A stretch of 64,000 nt of DNA from Bog-473 sp963779735 (GTDB lineage Bacteria; Actinomycetota; Acidimicrobiia; Acidimicrobiales; RAAP-2). Made by a program: the position numbers and the translations under genes. Of this stretch, positions 36,066 to 44,255 are shown in pieces; the stretch's first letter is position 1, and each line of letters starts with the position of its first letter. The notes under the pieces are model-generated. The model was not told the origin of the DNA and searched no databases. It saw only the letters and a list, made by a program, of their open reading frames with translations. The stretch is taken from contig CAVZZJ010000006.1 in the NCBI GenBank assembly GCA_963779735.1, positions 558,001-622,000 of the forward strand, given 5' to 3'.

Positions 36066-36307
36066 GGCTGCGATCGTCCGACCGTTTACGCCAGTTGATG
36101 CCAGTCCAGATTCTGATCGAGGTCTCTTGTCTCGGTCACAGACCCTGTTGCAATGTCGACGTTACGAATAGACTATTGCTGTGGCGGACAAGATCAAACG
36201 GGGCGAGTTCACTTCCGGCAGATTAAGAGCTCAGCCCCCGATGAGGATCCCCGCCAGCGAAGTTCCCCCATCATCGTTTTCGCCGAACGCTGAAGGCTGT
36301 CATCGTT

Positions 36308-36727
36308 GTGATTGCCGTTTTTGGGTTGGTTGGGTATGGCATTGGCACGTTCGTCTCAGATCAACTTGCCAATGCCGCTTTGGTCCGAGACGGAGTCGTA
36401 ATCCAGGCCCGGGTCGTCGGCCACTCTCACGTCGATGACGGCGACTCAGGAAGCTATGACTACCTTGCCGTCTTGATTCCAGCCTGCCAATGTCGTGTCC
36501 AACTCCCGACCACCAACCTTGCAGGACACCCTGTCGGATCATTCATAGGTGTTCGCTATGACCCGAAGAATCCCGAAGATGCACGGCCCATGGTGGACAA
36601 CAATGACGTTTGGCTTCAGGACGCTTTCTATTGCATTCTGTATGTTCTGGTTATCTGGTGGTTCGTGAAGTGGGCGATTCCGACGAACAGGGCATGGAGG
36701 GAGAGACGGAAGACGGCGGTCGGGTAG
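36308..36727 (+). CDS. DUF3592-like membrane protein
   Basis: A 139-residue frame from a GTG with an N-terminal helix (AVFGLVGYGIGTFV), a middle domain (LVRDGVVIQARVVGHSHVDD; VGSFIGVRYDPKNPEDARPM) typical of DUF3592, and a second helix (AFYCILYVLVIWWFVKW). An upstream frame from 36181 (MADKIKRGEFTSGRLRAQPP) may encode its true N-terminus, one indel away near 36275. Role unknown. Confidence 0.55.
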   Translation: MIAVFGLVGYGIGTFVSDQLANAALVRDGVVIQARVVGHSHVDDGDSGSYDYLAVLIPACQCRVQLPTTNLAGHPVGSFIGVRYDPKNPEDARPMVDNNDVWLQDAFYCILYVLVIWWFVKWAIPTNRAWRERRKTAVG

Positions 36728-36783
36728 GGTTCCGATTGTCAGGGCCCGCTCAGGAAACTCCGACACACGTTCCTCCCCGTTGG

Positions 36784-36898
36784 GCAAACGATGGGGCAGG
36801 AGGTAAACGTCCTCACGACCGCATGGGAGCCGATAAACACATTGGCAAGGGGATTACTGCCCTGCCCGTTTAGTCCGCTCGCTAGTGGGTGTACTCGC
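36784..36898. repeat. dispersed repeat R2, copy 1 (about 115 bases, imperfect dyad)
   Basis: Begins GCAAACGATGGGGCAGGAGG and contains the block TAAACGTCCTCACGACCGC. The left arm (AAACG..GGGGCAG) is inversely complementary to the right arm (CTGCCC..CGTTT). The second copy at 41347 is clearly alignable over its full length. Confidence 0.6.
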
Positions 36899-37035
36899 CT
36901 CCCGGTTCGTGCAGAAGCGTCACTCTCACTATTAAGCGAACTCGAACTGGGCTACTCGGCATCCTGGCTGAAGAACCGGACGTGGTCGAGGCCTATGCAC
37001 ACGAGCACGAGGGCGTTCTGATTATCGATCTCTTC

Positions 37036-37713
37036 CTATCGGCTGCTTATAGAAATGACAATAATGACGATTGCGACGACAATGACCATCGGAATAATGA
37101 ATGCGGGGCTCGTATAACCCGTTTGCTCTGAGTCAGCATCGACGGCGTGGTCACCGACGGGGGAGACTTCAGCTGGCGCTGTCGGTGACTCCGCTGCGGC
37201 TGCAGCGTGCCCGAGTGCTGACGGCCAGACTTCTTCAGATGGAGTTGAGACTTGCTGAGGAGGCGGCAGAACAAATCGCCGGTGACGAGTGCCACAGCGT
37301 GGGCAAAATCCGTATGTCTCAGGGGTGGAATCACTATTGGACACGCACGCCGACGTCGGGCTGGGGGCAGTTTGGTCCGGTATTGTCGCATCGAGGTCAT
37401 CGGTCGAGCTTGCCGAGCGCAAGGGCTCAGGGCCAGATTTATGAGGCTCTGGGAGATCGTCCTCATCAAGGAATGAATGAAGGACATCGCCCGACGAGAT
37501 CACGTAGCTGATGGCCTCAATACTGGGCCCGTCCACGGCGTAGAGCATCAACGCCCTGGACTCCCCATCTACCACCTGCAGGGTGACCGAGCGACCCGTT
37601 CGCCGAGCGTCGTCCAGCATGCTCAACATGTCCGTCGGGTCCATCCCCTGCGCCAGCTCGATGGTGCGCTCGGCCCCCCCGCCGAAGTGAAGTGTGAACG
37701 AGTTGGGGTGCAC
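37036..37713 (-). CDS. zinc-ribbon protein with C-terminal membrane anchor
   Basis: A 225-residue protein. Residues 1-80 are a soluble beta-rich region (HPNSFTLHFGGGAERTIELA) with an acidic Asp-rich segment. A short zinc-ribbon half (CPRCGTRHRR) comes near residue 136, then a low-complexity Pro/Ala/Glu linker and a C-terminal helix (AFIIPMVIVVAIVIIVISIS). Tail-anchored topology is likely. No family recognised. Confidence 0.55.
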   Translation of the reverse strand: MHPNSFTLHFGGGAERTIELAQGMDPTDMLSMLDDARRTGRSVTLQVVDGESRALMLYAVDGPSIEAISYVISSGDVLHSFLDEDDLPEPHKSGPEPLRSASSTDDLDATIPDQTAPSPTSACVSNSDSTPETYGFCPRCGTRHRRFVLPPPQQVSTPSEEVWPSALGHAAAAAESPTAPAEVSPVGDHAVDADSEQTGYTSPAFIIPMVIVVAIVIIVISISSR

Positions 37714-37779
37714 GCCGCTATTGGAACATCCTCAAGTTAACTCCCCGTGAACGGCGGGGCCCAGATCTGCGGACAAGGT

Positions 37780-38237
37780 AGTCGTACCTAACGCTGGCGA
37801 TCGCCGCAGCGGGAGCACCACTGATTTCTCCCGTCTCCTCGACCAGGCCGAGAAGAAGGGGTGGAAGCTCGTCGTCCTCGATGCCGACGTGGACACCACA
37901 ACGGCGGCCGGGCGATTACTCGTAGACGTGGTGAGTGCGGCGGCCTCATTTTGAGTTCCGTCGGATTGGCGAGAGGGCCAAGTCCGTGCACGCCTGCCAC
38001 GCTCTCCGGGTAAGCGTGCCGGACAGGCACCCCTTCTTCCCGAGGCCATCCGATGTGCGGATCGCTGGTGAGCATGCCGAGGGTAAATCACTCAATGCGA
38101 TCGCTGCAGCGATCAATGCGAAAGGCGTCCTAACCGCCACAGGCGCAGGGTGGTACACCTCAACGGTGGCGCATGTGGTCCGTTCTGTGGAGATCGACAA
38201 CGAGTTGGTCAAGGTCCGACAGAGCGCTCCGCACTAG
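37780..38237 (+). pseudogene. serine recombinase (resolvase/invertase) relic
   Basis: A frame near 37825 reads FSRLLDQAEKKGWKLVVLDA and GRLLVDVVSAAA, the resolvase catalytic domain's later part, then meets a stop. The next frame gives FRRIGERAKSVHA, and a third RIAGEHAEGKSLNAIAAAIN ... GAGWYTSTVAHVVRSVEI, the Recombinase domain. The N-terminal catalytic Ser region is missing. At least three lesions. Confidence 0.65.
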
Positions 38238-38328
38238 TCCATTCGCAAACAGGTGGCCACTTCGTGTTGGCCATCTATTACCGCATTTCATTTCATTACC
38301 CTGTAATCAACGACGATAGATCTCATAC

Positions 38329-38697
38329 TCAGTTCGTGATGTCTAGTTCCGACCAGACTGTCGAGCCGTGACCGTCATGGCGCTTCACTCCCCAAACATG
38401 GGACGCTTGCGCAACCCGCCCGAGGCCGTGCGCATCACTCAGAGGGGGGAACGTGCCGTCGTCACTGCGCATCGGACCGGGCCCTTCGTCTCGTACGCCG
38501 ATCCAAACTCGCTCGTCTCGCAGCTGCAAGTCGACTCGCACCTGACCTTTCCCATGTTGCAGGGCATTAGATATCAGCTCGTCCATGACGTTCACCACTA
38601 GGGTGATCACGGGACCGAGCGACCAGGATTGAATGAGAGACAGGCACCACTGGTCAGCTTCGCTTTGAATCCCCGTCACTGGATCGAAGGTCTTCAT
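38329..38697 (-). CDS. HATPase_c (RsbW/anti-sigma-type) ATP-binding protein
   Basis: A 122-residue protein beginning MKTFDPVTGIQSEADQWCLS at 38697. The GHKL ATP-binding motifs are visible: N box ELISNALQHG, G1 RDEGPGP and G2-like GLGRVAQ. Such stand-alone domains inhibit sigma factors or anti-anti-sigma partners by phosphorylation. No partner gene lies beside it. The helical N-terminus is shorter than usual, so partial decay is possible. Confidence 0.65.
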   Translation of the reverse strand: MKTFDPVTGIQSEADQWCLSLIQSWSLGPVITLVVNVMDELISNALQHGKGQVRVDLQLRDERVWIGVRDEGPGPMRSDDGTFPPLSDAHGLGRVAQASHVWGVKRHDGHGSTVWSELDITN

Positions 38698-38949
38698 GAC
38701 CGAGGTGGCCGGGGGACGGCGAAGATTGCGACGCCCCGATTGCAAGGTTGTTGGCACGGGTACCAGCCCTTCAGGTCGAAGGCCATGAGGTCCAAATCGG
38801 TCGAGCTCTTACTCAGTGTCGATCGTATATCGGTGACCCTATGAAGACGGTGGATCCCGGTCTGGAGCAAACGGACATTCCCGGGCATTCGGGAATCGCC
38901 GATCCAACTCGAAAAGGAGACCGTCGAGTTCCGGCGCAAGCTCCTCATC

Positions 38950-39345
38950 TTGTCGGCCCTTGTATTGTTCGTCGTTGGGCTGCTAGGACCACTGGTACAG
39001 CGAGGCGGCTGGGTGTGGGCCGCATATTGCGTCCCGACGGGATTGGTCTTGCTATTCCTAGGGGTCTTCCGGGTCCGCCGAACCGGCACGATCGACCTTG
39101 ACTCTGACGGGATGTATGTGCGAGGCGTCTTCATCGACCACCGAGTCAGTTGGGGCGAGATCGAGAAGTTCGAGGTGAGGATCCGGACTGGGACCTTCTA
39201 TCGGCCAACTGTTTGCCTTGCTGACGGCAAGAGCTTTTGGCTCTACGGGTTCACGTCCCGTGACGATCCTGAGGAAGCCGAAGCGACGGTCTTCAGGCTC
39301 AACACTGAACTGAAGAAGCATCTCGGAGATTCGGCTGGCGAATAG
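38950..39345 (+). CDS. PH-domain (bPH_6-like) membrane protein
   Basis: A 131-residue frame with two helices (SALVLFVVGLLGPLV and YCVPTGLVLLFLGVF) followed by a PH-like soluble domain (TGTIDLDSDGMYVRGVFIDH; VSWGEIEKFEVRI). The TTG start lies inside an open frame; a better N-terminus may begin at the ATG at 38841, one indel away. Role unknown. Confidence 0.5.
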   Translation: MSALVLFVVGLLGPLVQRGGWVWAAYCVPTGLVLLFLGVFRVRRTGTIDLDSDGMYVRGVFIDHRVSWGEIEKFEVRIRTGTFYRPTVCLADGKSFWLYGFTSRDDPEEAEATVFRLNTELKKHLGDSAGE

Positions 39346-39480
39346 CTCGTTGCAGGTGATGCGGGGTTTGGATAGCACTCGGTAGTGCCGACTGCCGACG
39401 GGTTGGCCCCCGGGGATTATCCCATGGTGCCGAACTGCGGCAGGTGGACATCAGTGGGGCATACGAGGACCCGATCACGG

Positions 39481-39543
39481 CGTCGCCAGTGACGATGGGA
39501 CTCCGGCAGGTGTCGTAGAGGGTCAGCGGTTCGAGTAACGGGA
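39481..39543. repeat. dispersed repeat R1, copy C
   Basis: CGTCGCCAGTGACGATGGGA, CTCCGGCAGGTGTCGTA, then a tail with GCGGTTCGAGTAACGGG. It is nearly identical to copy B but lacks its left stem arm. It sits in the gap before the next plus-strand gene. Confidence 0.65.
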
Positions 39544-39603
39544 TAAAACCCTTGCGCCACCGAGGGCCGTTGGGTATCGGCGAGTTGCGAATCCTCCGGC
39601 CCC

Positions 39604-40146
39604 TTGATTTTCACCATCGCAGAACTAAGGTTGAAGGGTTCGCTCTCCTCATGGCCCGTTCGCACGGTTGAGGTTGCCTTGATTGTAGATCTGCTGATCC
39701 TTCTGGGAGTGGTTGTCGGAATAGGCATTCCCCTGTGGGCCATCATCGATGCGGCACGGCGGACAGACACCTCGTTTCAACAGATCGGGAGCGGCAAGAC
39801 CAGGTGGATCGTCATCCTCGTCGTTCTCTCGGTGTTTTTCAACATTGGTGGAGTCATTGCCAGCGTCGTGTATCTAACAACGACGAGACCTCGACTACAG
39901 AAGGCAGGTTCCTCACCGCCCGCCATCACCAGCCAGTTGCCTGGGCTGCGCCAAGGCCAAGGCTCCGAGATGCTGGCCTCTGATGCAGATAGAGACCGGG
40001 TGACACGGGAACTGCGCCATCACTTTGAGACGGGACGACTGACGTTTGATGATATGACGAATCGATTGGATGCCACGCTGAGAGCAAAGACCGTTGGTGA
40101 ACTCTTCGCAGTCACTCAGGACTTACCCGGCGTATCAGGGGACTAG
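39604..40146 (+). CDS. membrane protein with PLDc_N-like helices and DUF1707 (SHOCT-like) tail
   Basis: A 180-residue frame from a TTG. Two helices (VALIVDLLILLGVVVGIGIP and WIVILVVLSVFFNIGGVIA) frame the PLDc_N phrase IIDAARRTD. The last 55 residues are a DUF1707-type module (DADRDRVTRELRHHFETGRL, TFDDMTNRLDATL). Its start is uncertain. The module is common in actinobacterial membrane proteins of unknown role. Confidence 0.6.
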   Translation: MIFTIAELRLKGSLSSWPVRTVEVALIVDLLILLGVVVGIGIPLWAIIDAARRTDTSFQQIGSGKTRWIVILVVLSVFFNIGGVIASVVYLTTTRPRLQKAGSSPPAITSQLPGLRQGQGSEMLASDADRDRVTRELRHHFETGRLTFDDMTNRLDATLRAKTVGELFAVTQDLPGVSGD

Positions 40147-40163
40147 CCACCGAATGTCCCTTG

Positions 40164-40290
40164 TAGAAAGTAGTCGCAGGTCTGATTCCCACCTCCCAAC
40201 GCTACCTCATGTCCTGGTCCCGACCCCCCGTCAGCGACGCATCCTGGCACCCAGTGGCGGTCTACCTGGCCCGTTTGGCAGGCCGACAGG
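40164..40290 (+). pseudogene. N-terminal relic of the same tyrosine recombinase as 32712
   Basis: From TAGAAAGT onward the DNA aligns with 32698-32825. In frame it reads SDSHLPTLPHVLVPTP, then one base is gained and the rest (VSDASWHPVAVYLARLAG) follows in another frame. The sequence ends after the first 40 residues of the recombinase. A second degenerate copy about 7.5 kb away shows that this family was once duplicated or mobile here. Confidence 0.65.
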
Positions 40291-40391
40291 GATGCTCATG
40301 ATAGTAAGCAGTCCTTCTGCTGATTCCGAAATATCGTGGTCGCAACCCGGCGGCGTTCTCGGGCAGTCGGCCAGGATCTGACCTACGGTCC

Positions 40392-40655
40392 GTGATGGCA
40401 CTCTGGGCAATTGACATCACAGTGGGTGACCATCCCCAGTACCGAACTATTCCAATCGGTGGCCCACTGGTGATTGCGATGCCTGTAGAGGCCGCTGCGA
40501 CGGTTGTCTTGGCGGCCTGGCTTCGTTGGCGGCTGCCGCCATCCTCGTCAGCGGGCAGCTTTGTCCCGGTGTTACACACGCTGCCTGTCCGTCTAGGTGA
40601 AAGGACAGTGGAACCGATTGGGCCGACGTTCTGCTCTCCAATCATTTGCTGCTGA
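40392..40655 (+). CDS. possible small membrane protein
   Basis: A GTG-ATG-initiated frame with one hydrophobic stretch (GPLVIAMPVEAAATVVLAAW) between the recombinase relic and repeat R3. The second half looks non-coding. No Shine-Dalgarno is evident. Weak. Confidence 0.25.
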   Translation: MMALWAIDITVGDHPQYRTIPIGGPLVIAMPVEAAATVVLAAWLRWRLPPSSSAGSFVPVLHTLPVRLGERTVEPIGPTFCSPIICC

Positions 40656-40689
40656 TTTTGGCCTCCAGGGCGTCAAGACGATCGGCCGG

Positions 40690-40729
40690 TATCGATTTTG
40701 CGACGCCCAGTCCCGCCGGTAGGGGGCAC
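40690..40729. repeat. dispersed repeat R3, copy 2
   Basis: ATCGATTTTGCGACGCCCAG followed by TCCCGCCGGTAGGGGGCAC, matching 36028-36065. Orphan genes follow both copies on the plus strand. Confidence 0.5.
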
Positions 40730-40771
40730 CCAGTTTGGGGACGCCCGGCGAGTATGATCCAGTAGCGTTGT

Positions 40772-41131
40772 ATGACTACTGAACCCGACGCTGACCCTCA
40801 GCCCGTATCGTCCGCCAAGAACCACGAAGCCATGACCGCCTTCGATGACCGCACCTTGCACATCGACTTCAACCAACAGGAGGTCACTCTCGATGGGAAG
40901 CCCGTCGACTTAACCCCGACCGAGTACCGTTTGCTTGCCACGCTGGTCCGCCACCGGGGACAGGTGCTCTCCCCCGAAGAACTGGTCGATCTGGCCTACG
41001 AGGAACGCTACGGCTGGCTCCGCCTTGGCCGCTTGAAGTTCATTATGCCCAACCTGCGAAACAAGCTCGGAGGGGACGAAAGGGAAGACCAACCGATCCA
41101 GACTGTGCAGGGTGGCTACCAGTACCGCTAG
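40772..41131 (+). CDS. stand-alone OmpR/PhoB-type winged-helix DNA-binding protein
   Basis: A 119-residue protein whose residues 30-119 form a Trans_reg_C domain: VTLDGKPVDLTPTEYRLLAT, LVRHRGQVLSPEEL, a recognition helix and the wing end IQTVQGGYQYR. No receiver domain precedes it, and there is no histidine kinase nearby. It may bind DNA constitutively or respond through an unknown partner. Confidence 0.75.
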   Translation: MTTEPDADPQPVSSAKNHEAMTAFDDRTLHIDFNQQEVTLDGKPVDLTPTEYRLLATLVRHRGQVLSPEELVDLAYEERYGWLRLGRLKFIMPNLRNKLGGDEREDQPIQTVQGGYQYR

Positions 41132-41346
41132 TGGAAGCAGTGAGCGGTCCTTACCGATCCCTTTCTTCATTCCCTCCTGATACGTAGACCGCATGCGGGA
41201 CATCTGAATGTCTCGTTTTCATTGCGCCCCGGCCGATGGTAACCAATGACGCCTGGCGTCCCGGTAGTACCTTCCCGATTGATGGTGCACTCACGTCGGC
41301 ATGACCTTGTGCGACACCCCCCCCCATCTTCATGAGATCTCATTTA

Positions 41347-41455
41347 GCAAACGACGGGCAGGAGGTAAACATCCTCACGACTGCGTAGGATTGGATAAGC
41401 ACACCAGCAGGGGGATTACCGTCCGCACCGTTGAGTGAGTAGGTGTGCCCACGCC
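41347..41455. repeat. dispersed repeat R2, copy 2
   Basis: Aligns with 36784-36898 over the whole length. The best block is GCAGGAGGTAAACATCCTCA. The right arm differs more and its dyad is weaker than in copy 1. Confidence 0.6.
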
Positions 41456-41489
41456 AATGGTCACGCACAAGCCCGGCGGCCTGTGAGAT

Positions 41490-41538
41490 TGATTCCCACT
41501 GGGTTTGATGGAGGCTCCAAGGAACCCAGTGGGAATCA
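41490..41538. repeat. perfect 16-base inverted repeat
   Basis: TGATTCCCACTGGGTT (41490-41505) and its exact complement AACCCAGTGGGAATCA (41523-41538) surround a 17-base loop. No T-run follows. It may be a recombination site, a mobile-element end or an RNA hairpin. Confidence 0.65.
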
Positions 41539-41877
41539 GATTGCGCATAGGTCAACCGCTTTCTAAGCGAGCCCGAGCAATCGGGCGAACTCTTGGGTGT
41601 GGTCCTGCAGATCTCCGCTGCGGCCCGTTAGCTCCCTACCTCTCGATAGGCGGCATGCATGTCCATGCGCTCCCTCACGGATTTCATTGAGACGTCCCTT
41701 GGTCGGTGGGTCGGTGCGGCGGTTGGGTGCCACCGCCACCGTCACCGGCCAGGTGGCCTCCTTGGTGGATGAGTGAGGGGTGGGGATTTCTCGTGGCAAA
41801 AACCGAAGTCTCTTGGTGGCCACGGACCGAGGGATTATGGTTCGACCCAGTCTTCATCGACAAAGACGGGAGTAATC
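41539..41877. other. no gene recognised
   Basis: About 340 bases between the inverted repeat and the two-helix membrane protein. Open frames on both strands have no protein-like pattern. Confidence 0.35.
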
Positions 41878-42063
41878 ATGATCCGCACTATCTTATTTGG
41901 CGCATTCATATTCCTTGTGGCCACGTTCCCCGCAACGTGGTTGCTCATGCTTTTCTTCGGAAACCTTCACTTTCACGTGGGGTACTGGGGCATGCTCCCA
42001 CTCGGGATCGTCGCCTCAATGTTGATCAGTGGATCCAGCGCTAGGGGACTTACCAGAGTCTGA
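41878..42063 (+). CDS. 61-residue two-helix membrane protein
   Basis: Starts MIRTILFGAFIFLVATFPAT with GGGAG five bases before the ATG at 41878. A second helix follows (YWGMLPLGIVASMLISG). Longer upstream reading is not protein-like. No family recognised. Confidence 0.6.
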   Translation: MIRTILFGAFIFLVATFPATWLLMLFFGNLHFHVGYWGMLPLGIVASMLISGSSARGLTRV

Positions 42064-42236
42064 CGGGGGCTCGGCCGAGCCAAGACCTCGGCACTAGACC
42101 AGAGCTTGTCAGGGTGCAACAGCTCATTACTCATGGACTATGCCTCGTGCCGGTGAGCGAAATACCGACGTGTGCCATGACAAAATGGTGGATGGCGATT
42201 ACTGCATTGCCTGTTTGTGGCGCCAAGAGCGGCCTG

Positions 42237-43058
42237 TCACCCACCTCCTGATTGACAGAAGTAACCGGTAAGTTCGAATGCGGAGACAATCAGCGCCAGA
42301 GATAGCTCGTCGCTTATCTCGACGAATGGTTCCACGACAATCTCGATTGGCTGCATGGGCAACAGCCCGAATATTAAAAACGCCATGACCCTAAGCCGAT
42401 CAAGTGCGTTAGCGCAGGGGGTGAATCGATAGCGGGCAATGGTCGAACCGTCAAGGGTCACGGCGGACATCACAGCCACATCGGGCGTGCCGCCTTCGAC
42501 GGGGAAGTGCAGCCACCGGCCATCTTTGCGCTGGATTTGTGCGTTCGCTTTGCGCTCGAAGTTCCTCCCCAGGATTCGCAATAGAGTTTCATTTGTCTCG
42601 GCTGCGATCCAACGGACGCTGAACAGATCAAGATGTTGTTTCGGGTCTTCGTGCCGGTGCTGAATCTTCCATAGCCCGGTCAGATGACGGGCGACCAGTC
42701 TGTCGAAGTCTTCGGAGGGAAACCCAGGGTCCGCTGCGACTACGCTTGCGGGCACCTTCTCCTGGACTGGGACGTACCTCGTCGTGCCTACGACTACGTC
42801 GACTAGGACATTTGCGTTGCCCAGCTGGACACGAGCTATGCCGAATGTCTTGCCGTGCGAATCCAGCAGTATTCGGGAACGTCCATCTCGGAGTAGTCTG
42901 AGGCGAGTTCCACCTCGTTGCGAAAATGATGCGCGCCCTTCTGATGGATGGAACTTACTTCTGCGGACACGATTTCTGACGACCAACGCTGCGAGCACAG
43001 CGATTGCGCAAATGGTAACTATGAGGTTGGCACCTCCAAGGGATCCAAGCGCAATCAC
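42237..43058 (-). CDS. orphan protein with N-terminal membrane anchor
   Basis: A 273-residue intact frame. One N-terminal helix (LIVTICAIAVLAALVV) with a basic flank is followed by a large cytoplasmic-type domain (SRILLDSHGKTFGIARVQLG; LIFGLLPMQPIEIVVEPF). The domain has no recognised signature. Confidence 0.55.
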   Translation of the reverse strand: MIALGSLGGANLIVTICAIAVLAALVVRNRVRRSKFHPSEGRASFSQRGGTRLRLLRDGRSRILLDSHGKTFGIARVQLGNANVLVDVVVGTTRYVPVQEKVPASVVAADPGFPSEDFDRLVARHLTGLWKIQHRHEDPKQHLDLFSVRWIAAETNETLLRILGRNFERKANAQIQRKDGRWLHFPVEGGTPDVAVMSAVTLDGSTIARYRFTPCANALDRLRVMAFLIFGLLPMQPIEIVVEPFVEISDELSLALIVSAFELTGYFCQSGGG

Positions 43059-43065
43059 GACGCAC

Positions 43066-43480
43066 TTAACGGTTAAGGAATGTCGCCAAATACGGCGTCA
43101 TGAAGTCCTTGTCGGTTATGGGGCGGCCCAACGCAACCGGAACCAGGCTGCTGTGGTTGCTCATGTGGGGATCGGCCTGATTGAGGGCGTACTCAAGAGT
43201 CACTTTTAGTAGGCCCTTGATCCGATGGAAGTAGCAACGTTGCCATTCGTCTAACCCCAGGTGCTGGTCGGGATCTGTGAGCGTCAAGTGCGCCGACGAG
43301 CTTCTCTGCCGCTCTCTGGGCGTTCTGCTCGCTTTTGACACTCGCCAACCCGGAGATCTCGCGCACCTTGCCTGGGTCCTTCAACATGAATAGACACGCC
43401 GTTGCGGCCTTCGGGGTCGCATGCAGGCCATGGAGCCATCGACCTTCCGAGGTCCATATGTGACTCCTGGATGCCCCCAC
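43066..43480 (-). pseudogene. orphan gene with a frameshift
   Basis: The C-terminal frame reads LTLTDPDQHLGLDEWQRCYF, then HRIKGLLKVTLEYALNQADP to 43066. The protein-like upstream part (FMLKDPGKVREISGLASVKS; AAEKLVGALDAH) is in another frame. They meet near 43285, so one indel is likely. Family not recognised. Confidence 0.45.
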
Positions 43481-43782
43481 CCTTAGGGCTGGCGGTTCTA
43501 CTTTGGCAGCAGCGGGCCGACGGGATGTACCTGGCAGGAGATCGCCGACCCAGTCACCAGGCAGGTGGCATGGCGACAGTAGGGGGTCGGCCCTGGCATC
43601 ACCATGAGGTGATGCCGACCCCGCATGGGACTGTACATCACTCGTCGTGCCGGTGTTGGGGCTTCCCTTGACCGAACTCAAGGTCAATCCCGTGACGCCC
43701 ACCGAGGGCCCATATCCAGAGAGGCGAACCCCCTATACAACCTCGGCGGCCAAGCGTAGGTTTGTCGGTGGAGGTGACATCG
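43481..43782. other. no gene recognised
   Basis: About 300 bases upstream of the DUF1918 gene. The long minus-strand frame across it has no protein-like composition outside its last part. Confidence 0.35.
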
Positions 43783-44001
43783 ATGGACGCAAAAAATGGA
43801 GATCACATCATCGTCGAGTCGGCCAAGGTCGGCTCCGCCCGGCGAAGCGGTCAAATAGTCGAGGTCCTGCAAGGAACAGCCGGTGATCATTACCGGGTGC
43901 AGTGGGAGGACGGACACCAGACCGAGTTCTTCCCCGGTCCCAACGCCATGGTGGTTGCGCGCAAAAGGTCGCAGAAAAGCAGGGCTCCTTCGGCCGGATA
44001 A
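43783..44001 (+). CDS. DUF1918-domain protein
   Basis: A 72-residue protein starting MDAKNGDHIIVESAKVGSAR with GGAGG eight bases upstream. The phrases RRSGQIVEVLQGTAGDHYRV and WEDGHQTEFFPGPNA are typical of DUF1918, an SH3-like small fold common in Actinobacteria. The tail is basic. Role unknown. Confidence 0.8.
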   Translation: MDAKNGDHIIVESAKVGSARRSGQIVEVLQGTAGDHYRVQWEDGHQTEFFPGPNAMVVARKRSQKSRAPSAG

Positions 44002-44255
44002 TCGAGGGGCCCCATCATTGAGGAACCAAATCGTCTTGGGGCCCCACCCAAGACTCATTCATGGTCGACATTGCCGAATGAGGGATAACACCACGCATAC
44101 CTAACGGGCGCTGGTGACAAACTCCCCCTTGTATTCAGGAGTAAACGGTCGGCCACGGAGAAGGACATAGCGTTGCTCATGTAAATCTGAGTCGAGGACT
44201 CTCACGCCCTATCTGCTCCTCGGGGTGCTCGCTCCGACGAGGACGAACCAGAGCG

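Noticed and set aside
33555..42063. Calling R1-R3 integron attC sites outright
   Set aside because: The core-site boxes RYYYAAC and GTTRRRY match only in part and in single copies, and the recombinase shows no integrase-specific element by eye.
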